A DNA stretch of 64,000 nucleotides, from contig DEXK01000011.1 of assembly GCA_002364085.1 (NCBI GenBank), positions 391,863-455,862 of the forward strand, given 5' to 3'. Position numbers and translations under genes: made by a program. Positions 1 through 8,007 of this stretch are shown here, piece by piece. Source of the DNA: Balneolaceae bacterium UBA3186 (GTDB lineage: Bacteria > Bacteroidota > Rhodothermia > Balneolales > Balneolaceae). The notes under the pieces are model-generated. The model was given only the letters and a program-made list of their open reading frames with translations, was not told the DNA's origin and ran no database searches. Each line of letters opens with the position of its first letter. Position 1 is the first letter of the stretch.

Positions 1-17
1 AACATACATTTAATAAC

Positions 18-54
18 AAAAAAGCCATTCATCGTTTGATGAATGGCTTTTTTT
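18..54. terminator. Bidirectional rho-independent terminator
   Basis: A perfect inverted repeat (AAAAAAGCCATTCATC, a four-base loop GTTT, then its complement) spans this segment, with an A-run on the left and a T-run on the right. It can therefore terminate on either strand. It lies 22 bases beyond the stop of the minus-strand efflux ATPase gene and closes that operon. Confidence 0.85.
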
Positions 55-75
55 ATTCTAAGAAAAAAATTAGAA

Positions 76-789
76 TTATTGAGTAGCTAGTACAGGATTT
101 TCAACCTTTTCATCAGATTCAATAACTCCATCTCTAAGACGCACAATTCGTCTTGAGTATTCTGCAATCTCATTTTCATGAGTAACCAAAATGATAGTAT
201 TTCCGGCTTTATATAATTCTTCAAACAGAAGCATGATCTCATCCCCTGTTTTAGTATCAAGATTACCGGTTGGCTCATCTGCCAATAAAATAGAAGGGCT
301 ATTTACTAAAGCTCGGGCAATAGCTACACGCTGTCTTTGCCCACCCGATAATTCGTTTGGCTTATGGTCTAATCTATCACCGAGTCCTACTTTAGTAAGT
401 ACTTCAGAAGCTCTTTCTTTACGCTCTGAAGCCTTTACTCCTGCGTAAATTAGTGGTAACTCCACATTAGCCAAACAAGTAGTTCTGGGGAGCAAATTAA
501 ACGTTTGAAAGACAAACCCGATTTCTCTGTTTCTTACTTCAGCAAGTTCAGCATCATCCATTTGGCTCACACGATTGTTATTCAGGATATATTCTCCACC
601 TGTTGGAGTATCCAAACAACCGATCATATTCATCAGTGTGGATTTTCCTGAACCCGAAGGTCCCATAATAGCTATGTATTCGTTTTCAAGAACATCAAAT
701 GTTACGCCGTTAAGAGCCCTTACTTCCGTCTCACCCATTTGATAAAATCTGGTGAGGTCTTTGATCTGAATTATTGGTCTGTTTGCCAT
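76..789 (-). CDS. MacB/LolD-type ABC transporter ATP-binding protein
   Basis: Cytoplasmic ATPase of an ABC exporter, 237 aa. The Walker A motif GPSGSGKST is at residues 43-51, the signature LSGGQRQR at about 147-154, and the Walker B stretch ILLADEP around 167-173. The overall match is to the MacB/LolD/FtsE class that pairs with FtsX-like permeases. It is the last gene of a minus-strand operon with a TolC-like channel, a HlyD-like adaptor (9 bp upstream) and two separate MacB-type permeases, so it very probably powers that tripartite efflux pump. In E. coli MacB the ATPase is fused to the permease; here it is a separate protein. The substrate cannot be read from sequence. Confidence 0.93.
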   Translation of the reverse strand: MANRPIIQIKDLTRFYQMGETEVRALNGVTFDVLENEYIAIMGPSGSGKSTLMNMIGCLDTPTGGEYILNNNRVSQMDDAELAEVRNREIGFVFQTFNLLPRTTCLANVELPLIYAGVKASERKERASEVLTKVGLGDRLDHKPNELSGGQRQRVAIARALVNSPSILLADEPTGNLDTKTGDEIMLLFEELYKAGNTIILVTHENEIAEYSRRIVRLRDGVIESDEKVENPVLATQ

Positions 790-798
790 TCTTAGCTA

Positions 799-2190
799 TT
801 AATTTACGGATGCAAAAGTTGAGCTGTTGTTATCAACCTTTACCTTTTCCCCATTTGTTAAGTTTTTTGAAAGAGTTCTATAGCTTCCTATCACAATTTC
901 ATCTCCTGCATTTACACCGGAAAGAATTTGAGTGTGCGTATTATCACTAATTCCTGTTTCTACCTCGTATCGCACTGCAATTCCCTCTTCAACAATAAAA
1001 ACTACCTTTCTGATATCTTCTTTTTTAATGATAAGATTATCATCCACTTCTTCAGACGATCGCTCTTCGGCATTAGTTGTATCCTCTGCTTTAGATTTCC
1101 TGTCTTTTTTATCTTTAGCGAAATCTCTTACAGTAACAGCTTGTATTGGTACTGAAACTACATTCTTAGCTGTTTTTGTTTCAATATCTACAGTAGCAGA
1201 CATTCCTGGTTTAAAGTTGGGTGAAAAATTTTCTTCAGGATTTTCAGAAGTTTCTGATTGAACCAATACCGCACCTGTCATATTAAGATTATGCGGAGTT
1301 ATGATTCTAACCTTAACCTGGTAATTAGTCACTTGCTCATTAGATCCTGCTCCTGTAATTCTTGCAGAGTTAGCAATTTCTGTAACAATGCCATTAAATC
1401 TTCTCTCAGGATATGCATCTACTTCTATTCTTGTAGTATCAAGTGCAGAGATATTTACAATATCATTTTCATTTACTTCTACTAGAACTTCCATTTTATC
1501 TAGCAAAGAAACTCTCATCATTTCGGTGCCTGCCATTTGGGAGTTTCCAAGAACTCTTTCACCGAATTCAACAGCAAGTCCGGTAACTGTTCCATCCTGA
1601 GGAGCGCGAATAACCGTTTGCTCCAATTCTTCTTCAGCCTTTCGAAGTTGTGCTTCTGCACTTTGAATTTGATACTGAGATGCTTTTAAGCTTGCTTTTT
1701 GAGAATCATAATTTGATTTGGTTTGAATGAAATCCAACTCAGAGATAATATCTTTCTCATATAATTCTTTATTTTTCAAATGTGCAGCTTCAGCCTGTAT
1801 TAAGCTGGCTCTTGCTTGTTCCAATCTTGCTTTTTGAGTAAGTAAAGCTGCATTAAGGTCATCAATTCTTGCTTTAAAGATATCCGGCTTTAACCGTACA
1901 AGAAGATCTCCTTTTCTTACAAAGTCGCCTTCGTTTACAGCCAATTCAATGATCTCTCCCGAAACATCTGGTCTGATGATAACTTCTACTTCCGGTTGAA
2001 TCTTACCTGAAGCGGAAACCAGCTGGGTTATAGTTTTAAGTTTCGCTTTCTCAGTTTCAACTGAAACACCTTCCTCGGCTCCTCCAATAATTCCTGCTGC
2101 TCTTAATCCAAAGCCTGCTCCAACTAATACTATTAAAAATATTCCGAAGAAAAGAAGTGTTTTCCCTGCTGATGAACCTTTTTTTGCCAT
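799..2190 (-). CDS. Efflux periplasmic adaptor (MacA/HlyD family)
   Basis: Membrane-fusion protein of 463 aa linking inner-membrane permease and outer-membrane channel. One N-terminal membrane anchor (about residues 11-33) is followed by a biotinyl-lipoyl-like half (IRPDVSGEIIELAVNEGD), a coiled-coil hairpin (about 110-195), the second lipoyl half (APQDGTVTGLAVEFGE) and beta-barrel/membrane-proximal domains. A highly charged Lys/Glu/Asp insertion at about 355-395 interrupts the C-terminal beta domain and is unusual for MacA. The stop lies 9 bp from the ATPase start and the gene starts 21 bp after the TolC-like stop, so the three are one transcription unit. Family assignment is firm; the transported substrate is unknown. 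Confidence 0.92.
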   Translation of the reverse strand: MAKKGSSAGKTLLFFGIFLIVLVGAGFGLRAAGIIGGAEEGVSVETEKAKLKTITQLVSASGKIQPEVEVIIRPDVSGEIIELAVNEGDFVRKGDLLVRLKPDIFKARIDDLNAALLTQKARLEQARASLIQAEAAHLKNKELYEKDIISELDFIQTKSNYDSQKASLKASQYQIQSAEAQLRKAEEELEQTVIRAPQDGTVTGLAVEFGERVLGNSQMAGTEMMRVSLLDKMEVLVEVNENDIVNISALDTTRIEVDAYPERRFNGIVTEIANSARITGAGSNEQVTNYQVKVRIITPHNLNMTGAVLVQSETSENPEENFSPNFKPGMSATVDIETKTAKNVVSVPIQAVTVRDFAKDKKDRKSKAEDTTNAEERSSEEVDDNLIIKKEDIRKVVFIVEEGIAVRYEVETGISDNTHTQILSGVNAGDEIVIGSYRTLSKNLTNGEKVKVDNNSSTFASVN

Positions 2191-2211
2191 TATCTCTACT
2201 TTATTATTTGT

Positions 2212-3585
2212 TTAATTAAATCCGATATCGGAGCCAGAAAGCTTTCCTACATAATAGTCCAGAAGTTTTTCCTGAAATATTAAATTGTATAGTGCACTTG
2301 TTCTAGATGATTGAGCATTGAAATACTGTGTTTGCGCCTGACTCAACTCAATTAATGTGCTAGCTCCAACATTATAACGCTCTTGTTGTGTTTCGAACGC
2401 TTTTTCAGAAGCAACAAGCGACTTTTCTGCAGCTACTAATTGTGCGGAATAAGAGCTGTAATCGTTTAATGCCTGCGTGATTTCCTGAATTACTTGAAGC
2501 TGAGTGTTTTGTAAACCCAATTCAGCATTTTTTAGACTTACTTGTGCTGACTGTATTTGAGTCATTCTATTCCAGTTATTAAAAATTGGAAGGTTTAATG
2601 AAAGCCCAAAAGATTTATTCACACGTTGATCAAAAAACTGATCGTTAAAACTTGCAGTTCCTCCGGTTCTTGGGTCTCTTGCTTGATCACTATAACTGGA
2701 TGATATACTAGCGCTGGCACTTAAAGTTGGAAATAAACTGCTTTTAGCTATTTGTAGCTGATAGCGTAGCGACTCGATGTTAAATTCCGTACTTCTGACA
2801 TCTGAACGATTTATCAAAGCTTCTTCAACCAATGAGTTTACATTCTTACCCACCAAAGTTGAGTTCTTAGCACTTTCGGGGTCGAAATCAGGAACAGCAA
2901 ATTCATACTCAACAAGTGGGTCTATTTGCAGTGATCTCACTAGTTGTAACCTGGATAATTTTAAAGCATTGTCTCTTTGAGTGATAGTAAGTTCATCCTG
3001 AGCAACAGCGGCTTCCTGATTATACAAATCTACATTTGGACGAGAACCAACTTCAACTTGAGCTTTCGTTTGCTCTAATAATTTCTTAGAAGTTTCCAGG
3101 CTTTCTTTAGCGTCTTCTAACTGTTGCTTATTTAAAAGTACCGTTAAAAAACGAGTAGCCGTTTCAAAAATGATGTTTTCTTTGGCACGCTTTAAATTTT
3201 CTTCGCTGGAATTCTTATTTGCTTCGCTGGATCTAAGCGTTAAGATATTATTGAACCCATTAAAAATTGGCAAACTGGCACTTAACCGAGCATTCCCACC
3301 TGACGATGTAATATCTGTAAACGAAAGAGTTTCCTGCACAAATTGTTGACCTGTTTGTGTAGAATATCCTGCACTAGAGCTAATTCCAGGTAAAAAATCA
3401 GCTTTCTCACTTGTAATTCGATACTCAGCAAGGTCTAAATTATTTTCTGCTTGTTTAAGCTGATAATTGTTTTCCAAAGCAAGTTCAATTGCTTCGTTTA
3501 GGGTAATTACTCTTTTTTGTTGTGCTATAATGGATGTGCTGATAAAAAGCACAGAAAATGCCGCTAAAAGAAAAAGTTTTTTCAT
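2212..3585 (-). CDS. TolC family outer-membrane efflux channel
   Basis: Outer-membrane channel of 457 aa. I start it at the ATG at 3585, because that gives a standard signal peptide (MKKLFLLAAFSVLFISTSIIAQ); the open frame extends 12 codons further upstream. After VITLNEAIELALENNYQLKQAENN it shows the two alpha-helical outer-membrane efflux protein repeats, with long Gln/Ala/Glu-rich coiled-coil segments (about 150-220 and 350-440). The C-terminus (SALYNLIFQEKLLDYYVGKL) is typical of the family. It sits between three small membrane proteins upstream and the adaptor gene downstream in the same operon, completing a MacAB-TolC-like pump. Confidence 0.92.
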   Translation of the reverse strand: MKKLFLLAAFSVLFISTSIIAQQKRVITLNEAIELALENNYQLKQAENNLDLAEYRITSEKADFLPGISSSAGYSTQTGQQFVQETLSFTDITSSGGNARLSASLPIFNGFNNILTLRSSEANKNSSEENLKRAKENIIFETATRFLTVLLNKQQLEDAKESLETSKKLLEQTKAQVEVGSRPNVDLYNQEAAVAQDELTITQRDNALKLSRLQLVRSLQIDPLVEYEFAVPDFDPESAKNSTLVGKNVNSLVEEALINRSDVRSTEFNIESLRYQLQIAKSSLFPTLSASASISSSYSDQARDPRTGGTASFNDQFFDQRVNKSFGLSLNLPIFNNWNRMTQIQSAQVSLKNAELGLQNTQLQVIQEITQALNDYSSYSAQLVAAEKSLVASEKAFETQQERYNVGASTLIELSQAQTQYFNAQSSRTSALYNLIFQEKLLDYYVGKLSGSDIGFN

Positions 3586-3705
3586 TGAAATATTCTTTTT
3601 GTGTTTATGATTCGCTTTCACGAATTGATAGATATATAGTTTCAGTTTGAAGATATTTTTCTATAGAAATTAAAAATATCTCTCAAGGTTAGACGATAAT
3701 TAACC

Positions 3706-4041
3706 TTATTTCTCTCGGGAATTTATTTTACTCTCTATAAGTTCACTAAGCATTGATAAGCCTTTCTTTGTTAGTGCTTTTTTTACTTCGGATGCTATTA
3801 AAGAACCTGAACCACCCGATACTCCTGAAGATCTTGGTTTACCAATCAGGAAGCCTACCAATAAGGATGCCCCAAGTACATAGAGTGGATATTTTCTTAT
3901 AATTGTTTTCGGGTCAAGGTTTTCAGCTACTTCTTCTTTCACTCCATCAATCGACTTGTCAATTCCTTCCTGAATCCGTACAAGTTCGTTTTCAAGCTCC
4001 ACTTTCTTTTTTTCAATTTCTGATACTCTTGAACTGCTCAT
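3706..4041 (-). CDS. Small coiled-coil/membrane protein, DUF883 (YqjD/YqjK)-like
   Basis: A 111-aa protein from the ATG at 4041 (MSSSRVSEIEKKK); an upstream ATG at 4071 would overlap the preceding gene by 29 bp and is less likely. A charged N-terminal coiled coil (about 1-55) precedes RKYPLYVLGASLLVGFLIGK, a C-terminal glycine-rich membrane anchor of the kind seen in DUF883 proteins such as E. coli YqjD. A Gly/Ser-rich stretch and a short amphipathic tail follow. It is third of three small membrane-protein genes (71, 135 and 111 aa) packed between two permease genes and tolC. In E. coli the YqjD/YqjE/YqjK set sits together, and YqjD is reported to tether ribosomes to the membrane. The function here is unknown. 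Confidence 0.7.
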   Translation of the reverse strand: MSSSRVSEIEKKKVELENELVRIQEGIDKSIDGVKEEVAENLDPKTIIRKYPLYVLGASLLVGFLIGKPRSSGVSGGSGSLIASEVKKALTKKGLSMLSELIESKINSREK

Positions 4042-4042
4042 T

Positions 4043-4450
4043 TTACGCTTCCCTGTTTTTAGTTTCTTCAAGAAATTTAATTTCTTCTGTATCTTTCTTA
4101 GCGTCTAAAGCTTCAATTACCTCATGCATAATCTGAGATTGAATTTTCCTGGATATATTTTTTGGCTTAGACATTATAAGGATCAATCCTACTAAAAATA
4201 AAAACCCACCAATAATTCCAAAACCAGCAGGCATGCTATTTAAAAGTTCTCCTAAATAAAATCCAAGGGCAATCAAACCAAATAACAATCCTGTTCCCAG
4301 AATTATCATGTTAAAAGTATGTTGGATCATATCCCCTAACAAGAGTGTACCTTTCTCACTCAGGTTTAGGATCAAAAGCTCGATCCGAGTCTCAACATAA
4401 TCTTTGAACTCGTTCGATACTTGTTTAATTCGTTGGCCTAATTGATCCAT
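4043..4450 (-). CDS. Phage-holin-superfamily (DUF1469/YqjE-like) membrane protein
   Basis: A 135-aa inner-membrane protein. An N-terminal amphipathic segment (QLGQRIKQVSNEFKDYVETR) leads to two adjacent hydrophobic helices (about 45-70 and 75-95) and a charged C-terminal tail. This matches the Pfam family Phage_holin_3_6, represented in E. coli by YqjE. Despite the family name there is no phage context: it lies 3 bp downstream of a DUF883-like gene and 1 bp upstream of another, inside an efflux operon. The stable YqjD-YqjE pairing supports the assignment. The role is unknown; membrane or envelope maintenance is a guess. Confidence 0.75.
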   Translation of the reverse strand: MDQLGQRIKQVSNEFKDYVETRIELLILNLSEKGTLLLGDMIQHTFNMIILGTGLLFGLIALGFYLGELLNSMPAGFGIIGGFLFLVGLILIMSKPKNISRKIQSQIMHEVIEALDAKKDTEEIKFLEETKNREA

Positions 4451-4453
4451 AAG

Positions 4454-4669
4454 TTAGTCTTCATCTCCATTAAGAGCTTTCCCAATTAAAAATCCAAATA
4501 CTAAACCTATTGCTACACTTTTAATAGGATGTTTTCGTACGGTATCTTCGGCTATATTTTTCAAATCCTGAACTTTTTGCTGAAACTCTTCCTCTTCAAT
4601 AAGCAGCCTTCCTTTTTCCAATGCTAAATCCAGCTTATCTGTTACAGTTTTAACTATTTCATCATTCAT
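4454..4669 (-). CDS. Small membrane-anchored protein, DUF883/YqjD-like
   Basis: A 71-aa protein with an acidic helical N-terminus (about 1-42) and a C-terminal membrane anchor, VRKHPIKSVAIGLVFGFLIG, ending in charged residues. The His-Pro-x-x-Ser-Val/Gly-rich anchor is characteristic of DUF883/YqjD-type proteins. The stop lies 3 bp from the start of the YqjE-like gene, so the two are co-translated. The gene starts 68 bp beyond the end of the second permease gene, probably on the same transcript. Short, but supported by motif, orientation and spacing. Confidence 0.75.
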   Translation of the reverse strand: MNDEIVKTVTDKLDLALEKGRLLIEEEEFQQKVQDLKNIAEDTVRKHPIKSVAIGLVFGFLIGKALNGDED

Positions 4670-4737
4670 AGATCGTGCCCTTTTTCTTATAAGATAGTAA
4701 ATAGGAATGGAAGCTTAAATCATTCCTTTAAAAAAGT

Positions 4738-5961
4738 TTATTCGTAGCGTAAACTTTCTATAGGATCTAACTTTGAAGCTTTAAAAGCCGGGTAAACACC
4801 AAAGATCAAACCCACTGCTAACATCCCAAAAAAGCTTAGAAGTATAGATGAGATTGGAATAACAGCTTCAGTATCAATTAAAATAGCCATAATATTACCT
4901 GCAGCTACTCCAAAAATAAGCCCAATTATTCCTCCCAATTGACAGATAAAAACGGCTTCCATCAAAAACTGATTAACTATTGCTTTTCTTGTAGCTCCAA
5001 CTGCTTTTCTAACTCCGATCTCTCTTGTTCTCTCAGTAACAGAAACTAACATTATATTCATAACTCCGATTCCGGCTCCAAGTAAAGTTATAAAACCTAC
5101 CGCAAAACCTGCGAAATATAGTATATAAGTAAATTGATCGAATGTTCCGGTTAAAGAATCATTGGTTATAACTTCAAAATCATTTTCATCTCCCGGGTTT
5201 ACTTTCCTAATAACCCTCATTATCCCCGTAACTTCATCAATGGTTTCTTGAATCATTGTGATTTCCGGTGCTCGTAATTGTATTCCTATCCCTCTGTTTC
5301 CACCGTATGCATTAATACCCGCTGTGTAAGGAATTACCACCATGTTATCAAACGATTGTCCGAATATCTGTCCTTTCTTTTCCAGAACAGCAATTACTGT
5401 ATAAGGTCTTCCGTCAATTCTTATTGTTTTCTGAAGTGGATATTCTGTTTTAAAAATTTCGTTCTGAACATCTTTTCCAATAATGGCTACTTGTCTTGCG
5501 TACTGAATATCTTCTTCGTTGAAATTTCTACCATCTTCGATCTCGTATGCATTATTTGCGAAGTACTCATTATTTCCACCTCTTATCATTACGTTAGGAT
5601 CGGTCTCGTTATCCTTATAAGTAACTTTAGTAAAACTGAAGCTAGTTGCGGGAGTCATTCCTTCTCCAATTTCCATTCGCTCTTCTAACGCTTCCGCATC
5701 ACCAAATTTGATATTCTTTCTATTTCTTAAACTTGCATCTCTTGGTCCCATTTGAACAGCGGGATTCTTTTGAACTGTAATTACATCGCTCCCAAGAATG
5801 CTCATAGTGTTATTAAAGAAATTATCTAAAACTGCTACAGCTGTTGTAGATACTATTACTGAAAAAACACCTATCACTAAAGCTAAGAGTGTTAGGAAAG
5901 ATCTTATTTTATTTGCTCTTAATGAGCCTGACGCTTGCGAAAAAGTTTCTTTAAAATTCAT
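4738..5961 (-). CDS. MacB/FtsX-type ABC transporter permease (second)
   Basis: A 407-aa permease. It has an N-terminal membrane helix (about 18-45), a large periplasmic MacB_PCD domain (about 46-275) and a C-terminal FtsX domain with three membrane helices (about 280-400), including GVMNIMLVSVTERTREIGVR and the family-typical end KASKLDPIESLRYE. It shares length and plan with the neighbouring permease; the pair could form a heterodimer. The start overlaps the stop of the upstream permease by one base (TAATG), indicating translational coupling. No ATPase domain is fused; the partner ATPase is the last gene of the operon. Confidence 0.93.
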   Translation of the reverse strand: MNFKETFSQASGSLRANKIRSFLTLLALVIGVFSVIVSTTAVAVLDNFFNNTMSILGSDVITVQKNPAVQMGPRDASLRNRKNIKFGDAEALEERMEIGEGMTPATSFSFTKVTYKDNETDPNVMIRGGNNEYFANNAYEIEDGRNFNEEDIQYARQVAIIGKDVQNEIFKTEYPLQKTIRIDGRPYTVIAVLEKKGQIFGQSFDNMVVIPYTAGINAYGGNRGIGIQLRAPEITMIQETIDEVTGIMRVIRKVNPGDENDFEVITNDSLTGTFDQFTYILYFAGFAVGFITLLGAGIGVMNIMLVSVTERTREIGVRKAVGATRKAIVNQFLMEAVFICQLGGIIGLIFGVAAGNIMAILIDTEAVIPISSILLSFFGMLAVGLIFGVYPAFKASKLDPIESLRYE

Positions 5962-7184
5962 TATTCAAACCTAAGTGATTCAATGGGATCCGATTTTGCT
6001 GCTCTGTATGCCGGTATAAATCCAAAAACCACACCAACCATTGTACAAATAAAGAATGCAAAACCAATCACTCCGAAATTCATAGTTGCTGTAAATGCCT
6101 TATCAATAAAAAATGTAGCGATAGCAGCTAATCCAACTCCTATTACTCCACCTGTCACACAAATCGCAACTGCTTCAATTAAAAACTGGCTTAAGATCTC
6201 CCACGACTTAGCACCCACTGCTTTTCTAATTCCAATTTCTTTAGTACGCTCTCTCACCGATACAAACATTATATTCATTACACCAATCCCTCCTATTAAT
6301 AGAGATAATGCTACCAGTCCAAATCCAACGGCATATAGGCCGTTTTTAAAACCTTCCAGGAGTTCTTTAAATGCTTCCGGTTTATTAATAGCAAAGTCGT
6401 TTTCTTCTGCAGCATCTAATTGCCGTGCCTGACGCATAAGCCCTTCAATCTCAAACTCTCCTTCTACTAAAGCATCTTCATTTGGAAATTTCACTCCCAA
6501 TTGTATCCCTCTTCTTAACCCATAAACCTCACTATATGCATAAATAGGAATCAGTGCTACATTATCTGCATCTCCTAATCCTAAAAAACTACCTTGTTTC
6601 TCCAGAACACCAATAACGTTAAATCTCTGCCCTCCAATTCTGATCTGTTTTCCCAAAGCCTCTTGCTCTTCAAAGAGTGCTGTTTTCAGAGAAGCTCCTA
6701 TTACCACAACATTTACAGCTGTTCTGACTTCTTCCTGAGTATACATTCTTCCTTCAGAAATATCTAATCCCTGAACCTCAAGATGATTCGCTGTTGTTCC
6801 ACTTAATTGTACTCTCTCTGCATTTTTATCTTTGTACCTAATGTTGACATTAGCATTTGCGGAAGCTGAGATATCTGAAGCATACTTACTTCTTTCCGTT
6901 AAAAAATCAACATAGTCAATTTGCATTTCCTTACGCCCGGCAATTTCCCACCAATCCTGATCATCATCCCATGGCCGTTTGTCTACGTAAATTACATTGG
7001 TACCCAACATAGCCATACTGCTATCAAAAGTTTCATCCATTCCGGTCGTTACTGCATCAACCACAGAAACCATCGTAATTCCGATGATAATACATAATGC
7101 AGTCAGAAAAGAACGAGTTTTGTTAATACTCAGTGCCAGAAAAGCGATCTTTATCCCTTCTGTTAAGCTATTTATAAATCTCAT
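5961..7184 (-). CDS. MacB/FtsX-type ABC transporter permease (first)
   Basis: A 407-aa permease and first gene of the minus-strand efflux operon. Domain order matches the next gene: N-terminal membrane helix (about 15-45), MacB_PCD periplasmic domain, then FtsX domain with GGIGVMNIMFVSVRERTKEIGIR and the terminal AAKSDPIESLRFE. The two permeases are clear paralogues. The periplasmic domain would contact the HlyD-like adaptor. The substrate is unknown; MacB-type pumps export macrolides, peptides or lipoproteins. The 94-bp gap to the divergent bshB1 must hold its promoter, but I cannot identify one with confidence. Confidence 0.93.
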   Translation of the reverse strand: MRFINSLTEGIKIAFLALSINKTRSFLTALCIIIGITMVSVVDAVTTGMDETFDSSMAMLGTNVIYVDKRPWDDDQDWWEIAGRKEMQIDYVDFLTERSKYASDISASANANVNIRYKDKNAERVQLSGTTANHLEVQGLDISEGRMYTQEEVRTAVNVVVIGASLKTALFEEQEALGKQIRIGGQRFNVIGVLEKQGSFLGLGDADNVALIPIYAYSEVYGLRRGIQLGVKFPNEDALVEGEFEIEGLMRQARQLDAAEENDFAINKPEAFKELLEGFKNGLYAVGFGLVALSLLIGGIGVMNIMFVSVRERTKEIGIRKAVGAKSWEILSQFLIEAVAICVTGGVIGVGLAAIATFFIDKAFTATMNFGVIGFAFFICTMVGVVFGFIPAYRAAKSDPIESLRFE

Positions 7185-7278
7185 AAGATAATTTGGTATA
7201 ATTGAGAGATTGCTACGTGCAAAATCAGAATACGTTGCACTAACTTAAGAATTAATTTTTGGTTGAATATCTAATTTT

Positions 7279-8007
7279 ATGAAACTAGACGTATTAGTAT
7301 TTGCTGCTCATCCTGATGATGCAGAATTGAACATTGGCGGAACCATTTGTGCATTGATTAAACAAAACCTAAAAGTTGGAGTAATAGATCTAACTAAAGG
7401 TGAAATGGGAACAAGAGGAACTGTTGAAACCCGTAAAAAGGAAGCTCATAATGCATCTGTAGCCTTAGGTCTTCACTACAGAAAAAATTTAGATCTTGGA
7501 GATTCAAAACTTGATAATACCAGAGCAAACCAACTCAAAATAATTACTGAAGTAAGGAATAGCCAACCTGACGTTTGTATAACAGGAGCACCTCACGACC
7601 GACATCCTGATCATGGAAAGGCAACTCAATTGGTTCTTGATTCATTATTTTATTCCGGATTACAAAAAATTGATTCTGGGGGACAACAACCTTGGAGACC
7701 CGAACATATTTTACATTACATGCAGGATCGCCCCTTTGAACCTGATTTTGTTTTTGACATTTCTGAAACCTGGGAACAAAAGAAAAAATCTTTGCTGGCA
7801 TTCGAAACTCAGTTCAATGTTTCCGAGGCCGGAGAAGAACCCGAAACTTATATCTCTACTCCATCCTATTTCAAACAGCTTGAATCAAGAGCCAGATATT
7901 TTGGTCACTTAGCGGGATTTGAATTCGGCGAACCTCTGAAATATCATAATGGTCCTGCTCCTTTATCTTCATTTGATGAATTCTTTAGTAATAAAGCTAA
8001 CAGCTAA
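7279..8007 (+). CDS. bshB1: Bacillithiol biosynthesis deacetylase BshB1
   Basis: Zinc-dependent PIG-L/LmbE-family deacetylase, 242 aa, that removes the acetyl group from N-acetylglucosaminyl-malate in bacillithiol synthesis. The metal-binding motif AHPDDAE is at residues 10-16 and HPDH at 109-112, with the family-typical GEMGTRGT (41-48) and PHDRHPDHGKA. Its length and motifs match the Bacteroidota-type BshB1 branch rather than general LmbE proteins. The stop overlaps the start of the downstream methyltransferase (TAATG), so the two are translationally coupled. Partner genes bshA and bshC are not in this window. Confidence 0.92.
   Translation: MKLDVLVFAAHPDDAELNIGGTICALIKQNLKVGVIDLTKGEMGTRGTVETRKKEAHNASVALGLHYRKNLDLGDSKLDNTRANQLKIITEVRNSQPDVCITGAPHDRHPDHGKATQLVLDSLFYSGLQKIDSGGQQPWRPEHILHYMQDRPFEPDFVFDISETWEQKKKSLLAFETQFNVSEAGEEPETYISTPSYFKQLESRARYFGHLAGFEFGEPLKYHNGPAPLSSFDEFFSNKANS

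Noticed and set aside
4043..4450. A phage holin family gene, as a sign of a prophage
   Set aside because: The family name is historical. The gene sits with DUF883-like genes inside an efflux operon, and no phage structural, lysis or integrase gene is present.
5935..6432. Plus-strand open frame of 165 codons opposite the first permease
   Set aside because: The minus-strand frame encodes a clear FtsX domain over the same bases. The plus-strand product is an antisense artefact.
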